From contig VZTI01000930.1 in assembly GCA_013397865.1 (NCBI GenBank), positions 314,437 to 378,436 on the forward strand: a DNA stretch of 64,000 nt, read 5' to 3'. The notes under the pieces are model-generated. The model was not told the origin of the DNA, did no database searches, and saw nothing but the letters and a program-made list of their open reading frames with translations. This document shows positions 1 to 12,412 of this stretch, in pieces (position 1 is the stretch's first letter; each line of letters starts with the position of its first letter). A program made the translations under genes and the position numbers. The stretch is from Struthidea cinerea. Its lineage: Eukaryota > Chordata > Aves > Passeriformes > Corcoracidae.

Positions 1-3000
1 GGCTCTGTAGGGGGAAACTGGCAATGAGTGAATGGTCTGTGTTGTATTGGAAAAAATTTTTTAGGAGTGTCTTGGGGGCAAAAAATCAAGCTAAAAACTC
101 TAATTCCTCTGCAGGACAATCCTTAACACAATTTGCTGCTTCATTGCAAAACATTTCTTTTGCTCAACTGTACCAGAGGTCTAATACGTGTAACAAAGTC
201 CTCCCTCAGTTTGATACCAGCTGAGGGTTTGCTGATGGCTGCCTGTCTTCTGTCTAAAGTCTGTGATTTTTTCCAGGCAAAAGGGAAAAATACAGGAACC
301 CCTGGAAAGTCAAATGGGTCTTTTTGACCGCAGAACAAAATGAAAAGAGGAGCAAAAAGCCCTTCACCTTTCCAGTGAAAATAAAGTAATAGAATGGGAG
401 ATGCCAACATTACCCAGCTTCTGAGACATCCCCATTATGCCTGCTCTTAAAGAAATGTCTCCACCTTTGAAATACAACAGCCTGTAGCAGATCTGGAGTA
501 TAACCTGTGCTAGAAAAACTGATCATGAAGGAAAAAAATCACTGCATTCCTAAACAGTGAGTAGATCCTGCTAAAGTTGTGAGATCCTGGGCTGACCTAC
601 AGAAGTCCAGAGCTGGGTCTTCCATGTTCAAGCCTTCAGCTTAACACAGAGAGGGCTCTTCTTTCCCTTCCCTAATCCTTTTCTCTATTTTTTGCCTTAT
701 TATCCTTCGCAGCTAAGGAGCCATTCAATGTCCTCCTCATTGACAGCTTGCTGATTGTAAAAAAGGCTTGTGACTGGGGGACATGATTTCATCCTTTTTT
801 GGGGCAAGAAAATGCAGAAATTCAGAGGCAGGAGAAGGGCAGTGGTTGTGAATATGAATTAAAATGGAAATATTGATTTGGTTTTCATTTGTTCAGACCT
901 TTCTTAGAATGGCAGGCTGTTGCAGCAACTGTGCTTTGGTGTTTAAAAAAAGGAAGTTTCTATCTCCCTTGAAAAGAAAGTCAGTTAAAAGAAAGTAAAG
1001 TATCTTCTTTTTTTGTTTGTTTTGGTTATTTTTCTTGGGTTGTTTTTTTTTTTTTTTGTTTCCTTTTTAAGAGTTTTGGCTATTGAACTGTAGCACTGGC
1101 CACATGTGCATTAAAACTATAAAGTTCTTATGAATCTTTAATGAGGAAATATCCATGTGTGTGCAAAGTAGATGGTTTTAACAGAGCCACCTCAGTCACT
1201 TTTAATTTTGTTCACCTCACCATCCCCCAAATACCTCAAGGGCTCCATTCTGCATTCCTTACACATTTTGCTTGCTCCAGAAAGACTCACATTCACATTA
1301 ATTGAAAGACCTTCACACCCTTCCTCCCTCCCAAAACCCACATAACAAAACCAAAACTCCGTTGCAAACTCATTTTGATCTCAGAAAAGCATGTAAGGAT
1401 GATTTTTTTTTTCCTTGATTATTTTCAGAGGTTTTTAATATGGGCTGGGGAACAGAATTATTATAACTGCAAAGAGGGGAAACCCTTTGGAAGTGCTCAG
1501 GTGCTGTGTTGTGGTGGAGCTGGTCAGTAATGTTATAATGTTCCATTAGAGTTGCTGCTGTAATTAGGGCAGGGGGGAAAGTGTGGCCAGTCTCAGAGCA
1601 GGCAAAAGGAGCTGGTTGGGTCTCATCCTTGGAACTCAGTGGCATGGCGGACGAGGATCCTACCTGTTGATGCCATGTGGGACCCCGTGTAGCAGCCACC
1701 TAGTTTTGATGCAGTACTGGAAATAATAAAGGTCAATGCCATTAAAAATGGTGCATGAGCAAAATGCTTATCTTGCAGGAGAATCTCAAAACCTACTAAA
1801 TGGGGCTTAGTTGTGAGTTTAGTATAATACTGATGAAGGGATTATCCTTATTTTCAGAAGTATGGAGTGACTACGATCAACAACCATAAGACTGTGTAAA
1901 GTCCCATCCTTTTTATTAATTTTCTTTCTCAGGAAGGTTGTCCTTGCTTCCTTGTTTACCTTTGGAGAAGTTATTCACCTTAAAATATGTTTCTGCTTTT
2001 AAGAAAAGGAAACTGAATAGAGAAATTAATGCTTTGAAATGGAACAAGAAGCATGTTCTAGTTTGTGGGGGTTTTTTGTCCTAAATAAGGCTTCAGAGTA
2101 ATAAACTGAGTAGTAGTTTGTGAAGAGGGATATATAATATAATGGAATATAAACAAAACCACTTAAGCTTTCTTTAACACCAGAGAGGACAAGAAGTGGT
2201 TGTTTCACAAGTAAGTTGTTTGTCGAAGTACCACAGTGAATTATTCACAGTGTCTCAAAGTGAGCCTTGACAATGGAATTGCTCCTCTATCATTATTTTT
2301 AAAATCAGATTCTGAAATTTGAGGCCAGCTGTATACAGTTTCAAACTTAGTGTTTTAGGACGAAATACAATACCAGGAGCGGTACAGCTTATGAACACAC
2401 TGGGTTTACAGGTCTGCCATTTCTGGTACAGCAGATACCTATTAAATGATATGGGAGGAAGCAGGCCAGTTTTGTTATTGTGACTATGGGATGAGGAGAT
2501 CTGCAGCCTGACCCGTCTGCAGGGACCCACCTCAGCAGTCAGGACACCAGGGGTGGGTTGCCTGTGGGAGATAAGTTGGGCACCTTGGATTTAAAAGGGT
2601 GGGCATTGGCAAAGTAACAACCTTTGCATATATATGCAACCCAAGCATATATGTGCTTGCCTCTGATCAAATGATATTCGTTTTGGTATCCTGCAAACGC
2701 ATCATGGAGTAATACTTAGAACCCAGGACACAGGGAGGCTGGATGTGGGACAGGATTGTATGTCTTTGTGGGATTATGATTAGGTGGTGTCCAAAAATTG
2801 CTCTTAGGAGGCTACCCTGAGTTTCTGCTGATCTTCCAGGGACTATTTCAGTTCTTGCTGCAATCTGAAAACCAGGAAATATAAAGACATGAAACTTCAT
2901 TTGCCCCCAAGTGCCCCTTAGCTGCATCTTTGGACCATCTTGTTCCCAAGTCTTGTCATGTACAGTACCACAATGTGGAGAGATGAGAAAATTTTATTTG

Positions 3001-4360
3001 CTTATAAGTTTATTTTGATGAAATTTATGTAAAACTAGAATTGATAAGGCCTGGATTGGCTATGACTTAAAGAAATCAGTACTTTGCATGAAGTTCCAGG
3101 ATTTGAAAGAGGATAAACATGGAGCTCAGCATGTCACAACACTGGCCATGGATAAACAGCATGACACCACAAAGTAATGTATCGTGCCAGCTGGAAGTGC
3201 TGGCAGATAACTTAATTCAGTCATCAAATTGTAACTGAGGCTAATCGTGGCAAAACCACCAGGCCATGCAGCTGCTGCTGTCTGTGGAAATTTGTCATAT
3301 GTCAGTAGGTTGCCTTTTAACTATTTTGAAATGCCAGAGTTTGGCATGTCACAAACTCTCTCAGCTGTGTGTTGTGCCAGTTTGCATGCAGTGTTTTACA
3401 AAATATTGAAATATAACTCAGAATTCAGGAAAGACTTAGTATTCCATGTAGTCCTACACAAAGGTCTGAGAAAGTTTCTTTTTCTACAAAAAGTCTTCAT
3501 TTTCTTTTGCTTAGTGCATATTTGGCCACCCAGAAGATAAAGTCCATACTGTATAAGTAATAAAAGTAGCTTCACTTACAGTTTTAAGGGTTTTGAGGGA
3601 AATATTTATTTTTGTTGCTATGCTAGACAGAAGGGTTTCGCTCAGACAGTGTCCTGTTTTTCTCACATCATCAAATGTTTAATGTACGAGCTGTCTGCAA
3701 TAAGAATATAAAGCTTGTGAAATCCTTCATTATAGCATGCTAAGGCTGTAATTCTAAATATTTTCAGCTTAGTGGGTGGCTTTATATCAGATTTGGGTTT
3801 TTGTTACGAGCCACACAGCTATGTTGGTATTAACTGGCATGATATTGAACACATTTGCATTGCCTTTGCAAAAAAATTTGACCAGTTAACTGACCAAAGT
3901 AGTTTCTCATCTCTGTATATGCTCTACTACAATGCATTTTTATAAGCTGAAAATGTTAAAAAAGACCCTGACTTAAAAACTAATTAGCTTTGAATTGTTT
4001 TTTTCTTTTTAAGTGTGGTGGTGGTGCTCTGAATTCAAGGCAACAGAATCAGGAATTTGTGAACCACTGTAACAGGAAGTTACATGTTTTCCCATACAAG
4101 CAGCTGTTTAACTGTTCAAAACACTGCAATCAAATATGTCTTTAAAAGTTAATTGTATAAGTTTTGATTATATGAGCACTAAGAATGCCTGGCTACAACT
4201 TTCAGGTACACATCTAGTAAAGTAATATAAAATTATTAATAGAATGCTTTGTATAAATGATAGATAATGTAATATATGAAATGCAATAGGCTAATATTGT
4301 CTAACAATGTCTGTAAATACCTATGAGGCTATGGTTTTATAGATAAAATACACCAGCCCA

Positions 4361-4394
4361 CCATTTCCCTTTCGCCTACCATTTCCCTTTCCCT
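4361..4394. repeat. 18-bp tandem duplication, pyrimidine-rich
   Basis: The unit ccatttccctttcgccta is followed by a second copy, ccatttccctttccct, with one mismatch in the aligned part. Confidence 0.8.
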
Positions 4395-7300
4395 GGTTTC
4401 CCGACAGAAGCAAGATTTCCATTGACAAAGACTGCTGTTCATTATTAAAGTTGCAAATACAATTCCCAGAAATACATACGCTTAAAATGTTGTTATCATT
4501 GGGCTAATATTTCTTTTTCTTTTTTTTTCTTTTTGTTGAGCATTTTCTCATGAGGAAATTCACCAATCATAATGCAATAAAACTCCCTTTATTTGCACTC
4601 GTAGGTTAATTTATAGCAGACATTAGGAGAGAGGTTCACTTATACGCAAAGCCAAGCTCCTGGAAAATATTCTGAATGACGGAAGCAGCTGTGTACCACT
4701 CAGGCAGGAATGCATTGTTCAAGTGAGGAATTTGAAATTAGTCCTAGACAGCTATATGTACAGACCCACAAAAGAATGTAATCGGAGAAGCGTATGGGAA
4801 GAGAGGGTGTGGCAAAGTGTGTACCACCTTTGTGCTCCCAGCCACCCACTTTTATACCCTCTTTTATCCCTCGATGCACGCACCTTCTAATTGAAGTCCC
4901 AGGGGAGAAAAAGTCAAAGGTTTTGCAGTTTGAAAATGAGGAAAATCTGCTGGTATTACTTCACTTAATAGTGAAATTACCACTTTGGATAGATTCTGCA
5001 CTGCACAATCTTTTGCCCAGTGTTATGTTGTTTTACTGGTCAAATTTAATTTGGAAGTAGTGGAAAAGAATCTGACCTAAATTGGGAAAGGGAAAGAAAG
5101 GAAAGTCTCTAGGCAGAACCTCAGACGTGAACGAGTGTGTTCCTGTTTTCCTGTCGTTGTCAAAGGGGTGATGAATGTAATGCAGATTCAGTTTTAGTTA
5201 AAGTTGCTGAAAGATTCTTCTACTCCAGCCATACTCAAACCACAGGAAAGCATTATTTACTGAAGCAATGTATATCATCTGTTCCTTTGCTGATTTTGTT
5301 TTGTTGCAGCCAACTCTCCTAGCATCCTGTATTCCAAATCAGATGTATAGTTGCCATGTTAACAATTAAAAATTTGTCCTTTACTTTTCTTCTTCTAGAT
5401 CTTTAAAGAAAACTGAACTTCTGGCATTAATAAGGGCTGCTGTAATGCCAGCTTTATTCTAAATATTTTATTTTGCATTGCTGCTAAATATAGGTATTCC
5501 TTGTTAATTCCCTTGGGGAACATTCCTCTGTAGTTGTGCTAAAGAACATTGTGGTATTCATATTAATTGTCATTGGTATTAATGATGTCAATCTCAAGGA
5601 ATACTTCCCACATATAATTGGAAAACTTATTGAGATAGTCTTGGTTATGTAAGTTAATATATCATTAATAGTGTTTTATATGGGAAAACAGATTGAATTT
5701 TATGCTCATTTCCTCAATTTATGAAATCTGTCATGTTACCTTGCAACTGGAGGGGGAACCTCCCACTTCCTATTCCCTAAAGAAATAACTCTTCTGTGTC
5801 AGCGTGCTTCCATCTCTTGAGAAAGTTGTATCTTAAAAAAAAAGTAATTTTAGGGAAAAGGGTTAATGTTTTTCAAAAGCCTACATAGAAAAAGAAAGGC
5901 ACCAAGTGTTGCTTTAAGGTAGGGTCCCTACTTCTGTAAGGAAACAGTGTTACAATCACCCCGTTCACTGGGCTGGTGTCTTATCCATAATGGAAATTCT
6001 TACTTTTAACGTAAAAGATGTATTCTGCTTCCTGGACTTCCAGAAAATACTACTTCAGATGCATACTATGAATGTTTAAGTAAATGAGAAAATAGTTGTT
6101 CCTGTATTTCAGCCTTTCCTATTTTAAATATTTTCATGAGACTTTTGTCAATTGAACTACTTTTTCCTTCTTTGGGACTCCTGTAGAATTTGTTGATCCC
6201 TGAAAATGCCCCTTTAAATATGGGCAACTTCTGTTTATCCATGAATAGGTAATCTGAGTTGCAGATTCTTTCTGCAATAGACAGTGGTTTGATCAGAGCA
6301 GTGTGCATGTGTGGCTTTGACAGCTGTGAATTCAGAAGCAGCATCCGTTTTGTGTGGCACAAAGCTGGAATTTAAAATGTGCGCTGGACCTGTGCTTGAC
6401 CTGGGAGCACTCAGAAATGTGAGATAATAAATTTTTAGGTGAGTGACAACTAAGTAAATGCCCACAGGGATGAGTACAGTGCTGCACATAGGCTCCTCTG
6501 AAAACTGGTGTCCTGGGAAGGACGTTACAAGGACAATCCAATCCAGCTTGATGGAATTGGATTTCTTTGTATGAACTACACATTGTCTCACTTATTAACC
6601 AAAATTTCCTATCACATAGGCTCTGCTGTCCCCTTTGCCCTGGATTAGAGACTTCACTGGACTTGATGAGCCATGGAGATCAGATGGATGTTTACAGGAA
6701 AGAGAATGGGATGTGGGAGGCTATTCAAGCTCATCCTTTCTTAGAGATGGTTTTGCTTGATAGCAAGTCTTTCCATTCTAGTGAATGTTTGCCCAGGAAA
6801 TCTTCCAGTGAGACCAAGATGCAATTTCCTTTTAAAATATTTCACATATTCTGTTTTTCATATGGAATGGAATTTCTGGTGTTTTCCAAAAATTTGTGTA
6901 AAATTTTGCGTATTTTACAGCCTATGAGCTGATAACAAATTTTATGATTGTAAATGTAGAAAATACAGGAGTATCCTGTATTTGTTGAAGTATTTCAGCT
7001 GATGAAGGTAAGGTCACAGCTAGTCTTGAATACTCGTGATGGTTTCAATATATTTTTTTTCTCAGTTGACCCAAATGGGAGAAAAGCAAGTAGGTTACTA
7101 GTTAAGGTACAGGGTTGTTTTCTCTGTGGTGTGCATGCAGAGTAGTAAAGCAGTGGAGATGCATATTTAAGTACTCCCTTAAAAAGCTTGTGTTGAAACA
7201 TGCTCTTGAGAACATTTAACAAGATTGCTTTAAAAAAATGTAATTTCATTCATATAAAATTAGTCTTTTAAAACTCTAAAAGCAGGGTAAGACAATGTAA

Positions 7301-8820
7301 TGGTCAGATTATATGGTCTGTTTTATGGTCATTATTGCTTTTACAAGTTAAAACAATGTCAACATAAAAAATAAAGATGTGATTTGTGGCTTTTCCCCCC
7401 CCAATATGTAAAATTCAGCCAGTATTTTGTTTCATGCAAATTGGTATATAGTATAGTTGTACTGCATTTAGTGTAGCTTTATCCATTTTTATGTCAAATG
7501 CCATTGCCACAGATGTTATAACTGGGGGTTGGGCAGCTGTATGGCAAACTTCAGAAGTGACCAAAGCCTCAGTGAGCACTTTGGGAAAGATGTGCCACTA
7601 CAGCAACATTGCATGGCTCTGTAATTTATTTTGGTAGGCAAAAATACGGATCCATGGACTAGATGGGCATGTGCTTTGTGTTCGGTCTGTGTCTGTGCAG
7701 TAGATCCAATGGGCCAGGTTTCTGCACACAGACTGACCTCTGTGCAAGCCAAACATGGCTGGGGTCAGTGTCAGCTCCCTTAGGTGCACTCGCAGGTAAT
7801 GGAAAATTTGGGACAAAGTAATATTCTGGACAATGACGCGGTCAGGCTGAAATAATTGGCATGTTTCTTCTCTGCCTTCTGTTTTTCTCTTCTTTCATCT
7901 TTATGAAATTTTAAAAAACTATTTGTATTCCCTGATTAGCCAGGAAAAAAACAATTAGAAGTAGATCTTAAATACAGTACTCAGTATGCACTCAGTACTC
8001 TGTGCACATCGAGTGCAGCTATCATTGAGCCTAAAACAGAGCTGTAAATTTATTCTGGAGCTACACTGTAAGAGACTGAAACATTTTATTTTTTTGCCAT
8101 TCACTAGCACTGATCTTATTGAGGTGTTGTAGATGCCACGTTTTCCATTGTGTCAGGAAATTGTGTATACATGGGTTGTTAAAGTAAAGAAGAAAAACTG
8201 TGTGGGAAATAATTCTTGATAGTATGTAATATGGAAAGTATTACAAAAGTGCTATTAGACTGATTTGTGCTTCCTGACCTTTATACAACTTTGTATCCCA
8301 TTTCCTGGTAGTGACAGATAAGAATTCATTATGCTCTATGGTAATATAGAATATTTCAGGCTTTTGAATTTTCATCTTTTGACTGTGGTTCAGACTTACT
8401 GCATCTCACTGATTTAACTCAGTTAAAGTTGACAGCCTGATGCTAGCTGGGTAATGCTTATTTACCTTCTCCTCTTAAACAATTTTCTACTTAGAAAACT
8501 CTTCCTTCACTTCCAGTCCACTCCTCTTTTGGGAAATTTGGAACCAGCTCCTTTCACTTTAGATAATCATTTTATGCCTGCGCGTTTTCAGACAAACTGA
8601 AGGGCAGCTGCTAGTTTCCCTGTATGGATGCAGCCTTGCAATTGAGGTTGTTATGTTTTCTGTATCTTGGCTTTAATAACCTTCAGCACATTGGTTTTCA
8701 GGTAATACGAGGAACTGCACAGTCCAGCAATTCATGCAACATGCTTTGTGTTTCTTCCTTTTTAACTTGACCAAATAGTAGTTTTTCTGCCACCATGATT
8801 TTCATCTGTAGTATGTATTT

Positions 8821-8858
8821 TAGATTTAAAATTTGCCTTTAGATTTAAAATTTGCCTT
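8821..8858. repeat. Exact 19-bp tandem duplication
   Basis: Two identical copies of tagatttaaaatttgcctt lie back to back. The lack of differences suggests a recent local duplication. Confidence 0.9.
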
Positions 8859-11216
8859 TGATTTCTCTAAACTAAAAAATTAATTATATTTGAAATTTGT
8901 TCCTCCTGTAAATACAGCAGAGATATAAAAGGTCAAGGTGAAGGGCAGTGTTGCTTTTTGCACTGCATGTCACAGGTATCTTGGTTTGTCTAAGTCATGT
9001 TCACCCACATCTGGATGGGAGTTAATGAAGAAACCTTTACCAGTGTTTTATTTTGATTAATAGTTACAGTACAACCCTGGATGTCTTGCTAAACGTTGTG
9101 CATGGTGGCTGTTACGAGGGCCAACAAAATATTAACTTTCTACTATCTAAAATGATAGAGAGTTTTCAGTGAGAAAATGGCACACAAAAATCATTCTACT
9201 ATGTAAATGTACATGAATACAGAAAATTCTTAAGTCCACAGACAAGCTGAGGAACACCACGGAGTTAGGAAATAGCAGTAACATCTGTAAATATCTGGGA
9301 ATAAGGTGATCGATCTGTGTCACAGTATCTGTGACAACAGCAGACATTGCATTAGATGTGCCATATATCCACTCTGTTGCCTATCAGCTTTTGCATTTAA
9401 CTTTGTACTGATTTAAATGTATTTATAAAAATTATTTAGCATAAGTGCTTTATATATTATTAATTATTATTTATTAATTCTATTAATAAACCAATATTTT
9501 GATACATGTGATTGGATCATACTGAAAAAGAAACAAAGAGAAACCAAGCAAATTGTGTTGCCTGTGACTAAAAGTAACGCCTAAAGGTAGCAATTAATTT
9601 GGAATCCAACTAATGTGATTAAGGCATGAAAATACTTTCTCTCAAATTATCTTTTCTTCTAAGTAATAGGCATGGCCTGATTAAATAGAAAGAAGTAAGA
9701 ACATCTGTAAAAATTTCAGAGGTCTGCGGGGTGTAACCCTCTCTATTATGTGAGCCTACAAAAATGCCTGGAACCACAATACTTTGAATACTTTTGGTAC
9801 TTTCTGGTAGTTTTACTGTGAAAACACCCGCTAACTATTCAATAGATGTTTGTCAAGCTTGCTATGTAAATTTTCAGTTTTCCATGGTAGAATAGCCTGG
9901 TTGGCTCTTTCAAAGTAAGTAAAATTGAGAAGATGTGTGTAATGTGCCATTCTATCTGATAGTGTAGACTTACGTTTTAGACAGTTAGTTCTTGAAAATG
10001 ATGTGCAGCACTTGGATGTACTGCGCTGTTGTGCAGCATTCTAGAAAAGAAGTCCAAGCCTTAAATTGTGCCTCCCTAGGCAGAGCTACGACAGGGACAG
10101 CTGTGTAAATCACTTTCTGGTCCTGATATGGTTCCAATCTGCAGCTTGCTAAGGTTTCAGGCACAGCAGAATTACTGTTTATAGGTGCATGACTTCAGAT
10201 TGATGAGCTCATAGAGATGAGGCATCAATGAAAACATTTCAATTTAATAGTTTCTTGTCAATCAGTATTTAACCTTTAGTCTCTCCTAACTAGCCTAAAT
10301 CTGTTCTGATGTTACTAGTATGTTTGACCAGAACAATTCTACTACCTTCACTATTTACACAAAACTCAGAGGTGTATGAGTGCATATTCGGTTCATGCTC
10401 GTGGTGGTGAGGTCTGAGTGGATGGGGCACAGAAAAATCACACAGCTCTGTGCGGTAAAACAAAAAGTGCTGGCTTTCTTTTGGTCTCTGGTTGAGTAAA
10501 ACTGTAGAATGGCTCTTCAGAGGGCAGCGTCAGTGAGGAACACATCCATCTAAAGAGATTATTGGTTAAAGTAGAAATAGGTTGAGTCCCCTTTCCCTTT
10601 CTCTCACAGCTGGCTGGAAAGAAACAATGAAAGTTGCCTTTTGTGCCAGTAGGTTTATTTTAATAGGATCAATTTTAGCAATGTGAAGTTGAATTCAGTT
10701 AATGATGACAGTCTCTTACTCTCAGCTGAAAGCCCACAAATGGCTATGAAAGACAGCAATATAAAATTTAGATTATTTCTGCTACTCTTCTGTTATGATA
10801 AAGTATGTATAATTGATCATATTTTCTATATATTTGTATATAAATAGCTTATTATTCAGTCTTTTAAAAAATAATTATAAGTACTTGGAAAATAAAAGGT
10901 CATGTTGTCCCTTCATAGCTGTTTAATTAATTGGCCTCTAGCAGTTTATTCCCTAGACACTGCTGCTGCATGACTGAGGCACTGAAGCCTACTACTTCCA
11001 ATAAAACATCTGAATTAAACAAAGCTCATTTGCTGCCCTTCAATTACTGTGATGAACCTATTTGCTTTTTCTTCTATGCCACAGTGATAATTGTTACAGT
11101 GCTGTTGTGTAAATACTTCATATTACAGATTTTTAAAATAGATGAACAAGTCTCTGTACAAAAATAATGAACAGTGGTTTTAGGAGCAAAGAGAAGAGTA
11201 CTGTTCAAGGGAAATC

Positions 11217-11280
11217 ATGAAGGCAGAGTTGCTGTGCTGGGGTCTCTGGCTGCTTTTGTTTCCTCATCATGTGGCATTAG
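11217..11280 (+). CDS. Candidate first coding exon encoding a signal peptide
   Basis: An ATG with A at -3 opens a 21-codon frame that reads as a classic signal peptide: MKAE, then a hydrophobic core LLCWGLWLLLF, then PHHVAL. It runs directly into a strong splice donor, TTAG|gtaagg, in phase 1. This combination is unlikely but not impossible by chance. It lies 21.9 kb upstream of the first recognised LRR exon on the same strand, so it could start the ADGRA transcript. It cannot splice directly to 33145: the phases differ and the joined frame meets a stop (GAG ATC TGA). At least one further exon would be needed, and I found none. It may belong to another transcript or be spurious. No CpG-rich promoter is visible around it. 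Confidence 0.3.
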
Positions 11281-11747
11281 GTAAGGGTTAGGTTTTCCCA
11301 AGCCATGTACAAGTTTGATATGTACAAGCATCAACACCAAAATGTTAATTCAAAGAATTTCCTGTCCTTGTGATGTGTTTGCTGTTATAAGTGAGATACA
11401 AAAACTTCTTGATTTTGTGAGATTTGTTTGAACAGATGAATTTAAAGAGATTCTTGGGGGAGGAAGGAAAAATAAAGAAATTGTTATACATTATGTATTT
11501 AGAGTTCCTGTGTCTAAAAACTTGTATTTTCACTTATGTTTTATATTGCATATATATGCAACTTAGTTGAGAGTATCCATTAAATGTTTGCAATAGTGTC
11601 TTAACTGATGGGTGACACAAATTGCCTTCTTGCTGAGTTAGGCTAGTTAGCTGTTTCTCATCTTGCAGAAGTATTTGCAAGTCTAAACAATTTAAATTTA
11701 TTTTCCATTTTTATAATTACAGTTTGATTCAATAGCAGCTCCAATTA

Positions 11748-11820
11748 TATGTCTATATATCATCTATATATCTATGTATGTATATATATATCTACATACC
11801 TGTGTATCTGTGTATGTACA
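11748..11820. repeat. TA/TATC-rich microsatellite-like tract
   Basis: An imperfect run of tatatatc, tatgtatg and tgtatctgtg-type units. It is simple sequence with no coding content. Confidence 0.75.
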
Positions 11821-12024
11821 CTGATGGTGCTTCCTCATTTGTGTTGGATATGTTTTGGATGTATCTAGCAACTCTTTGCTTATATTTTCAATTTTGTATT
11901 AACCAGCAAAGTAGAGCTAGTTTTAATGCTAGTTTCAACTTTCTGCAATGAAATCTTTTCAGCTTACAAAAAAAATTTTACAAATTAAAAATTCTAATAA
12001 CTTCCTTTGAAGACTTAAAATGAA

Positions 12025-12412
12025 AGCCTGGGAAAGAGAAGGCTCTGGAGAGTTCTTAGAGCATCTTCTAGTACCTAAAGGAGTCTTCAAGTAAGCTGGA
12101 GAGGGACTTTTTGCAAGGGCATGTAGTGATAGAACATGGGGGAATGACTTCAAACTGAAAGAGAGAGGGTAGGTTATATAAAAGGTGGAAATTTTTCATA
12201 ATGTGGCTAGTGAGGCACTGGCACAGGTTGCCCAGAGAAGCTGTGGCTGTGCCATCCCTGAAACCATTCAAGGCCAGGTTGGATGGGGCTTTGAACAACC
12301 TGGTCTGGTGATGGATGTCCCTGCTCATGGCAGGGTGGTTGGAATGAGATAGTCTTTAGGGTCCCTTCCAAGGCAAGCTTTTCTATGATCCTGTGATTCT
12401 ATGACATATAGA
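12025..12412 (+). mobile_element. CR1 LINE, 5'-truncated 3' end
   Basis: The sequence matches the well-known 3' part of avian CR1 elements as I recall it: a segment with gggaaagagaaggctctgg, then agggactttttgcaagggca, then cacaggttgcccagagaagc, ggccaggttggatggggct, and finally the 3' terminal short repeats around tgatcctgtgattctatga. It is in + orientation, 5'-truncated as most CR1 copies are, and fairly well preserved. The left edge is approximate. Open frames on the minus strand here are shadows of the repeat. Confidence 0.93.

Larger units (their letters stand above)
1..11216. other. Non-coding region, no recognisable gene
   Basis: AT-rich sequence with scattered homopolymers (for example a long T run near 1037-1058) and short open frames, none with a recognised domain or convincing paired splice sites. 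It may be intergenic or a 5' intron of the ADGRA gene; the sequence alone does not decide. Confidence 0.6.

Noticed and set aside
300..330. NGSF motif in an open frame, resembling the missing ADGRA LRR
   Set aside because: A stop follows immediately after NGSF and no LRR residues surround it; coincidence.
12068..12328. Minus-strand open frame
   Set aside because: Shadow of the CR1 LINE 3' end on the opposite strand.
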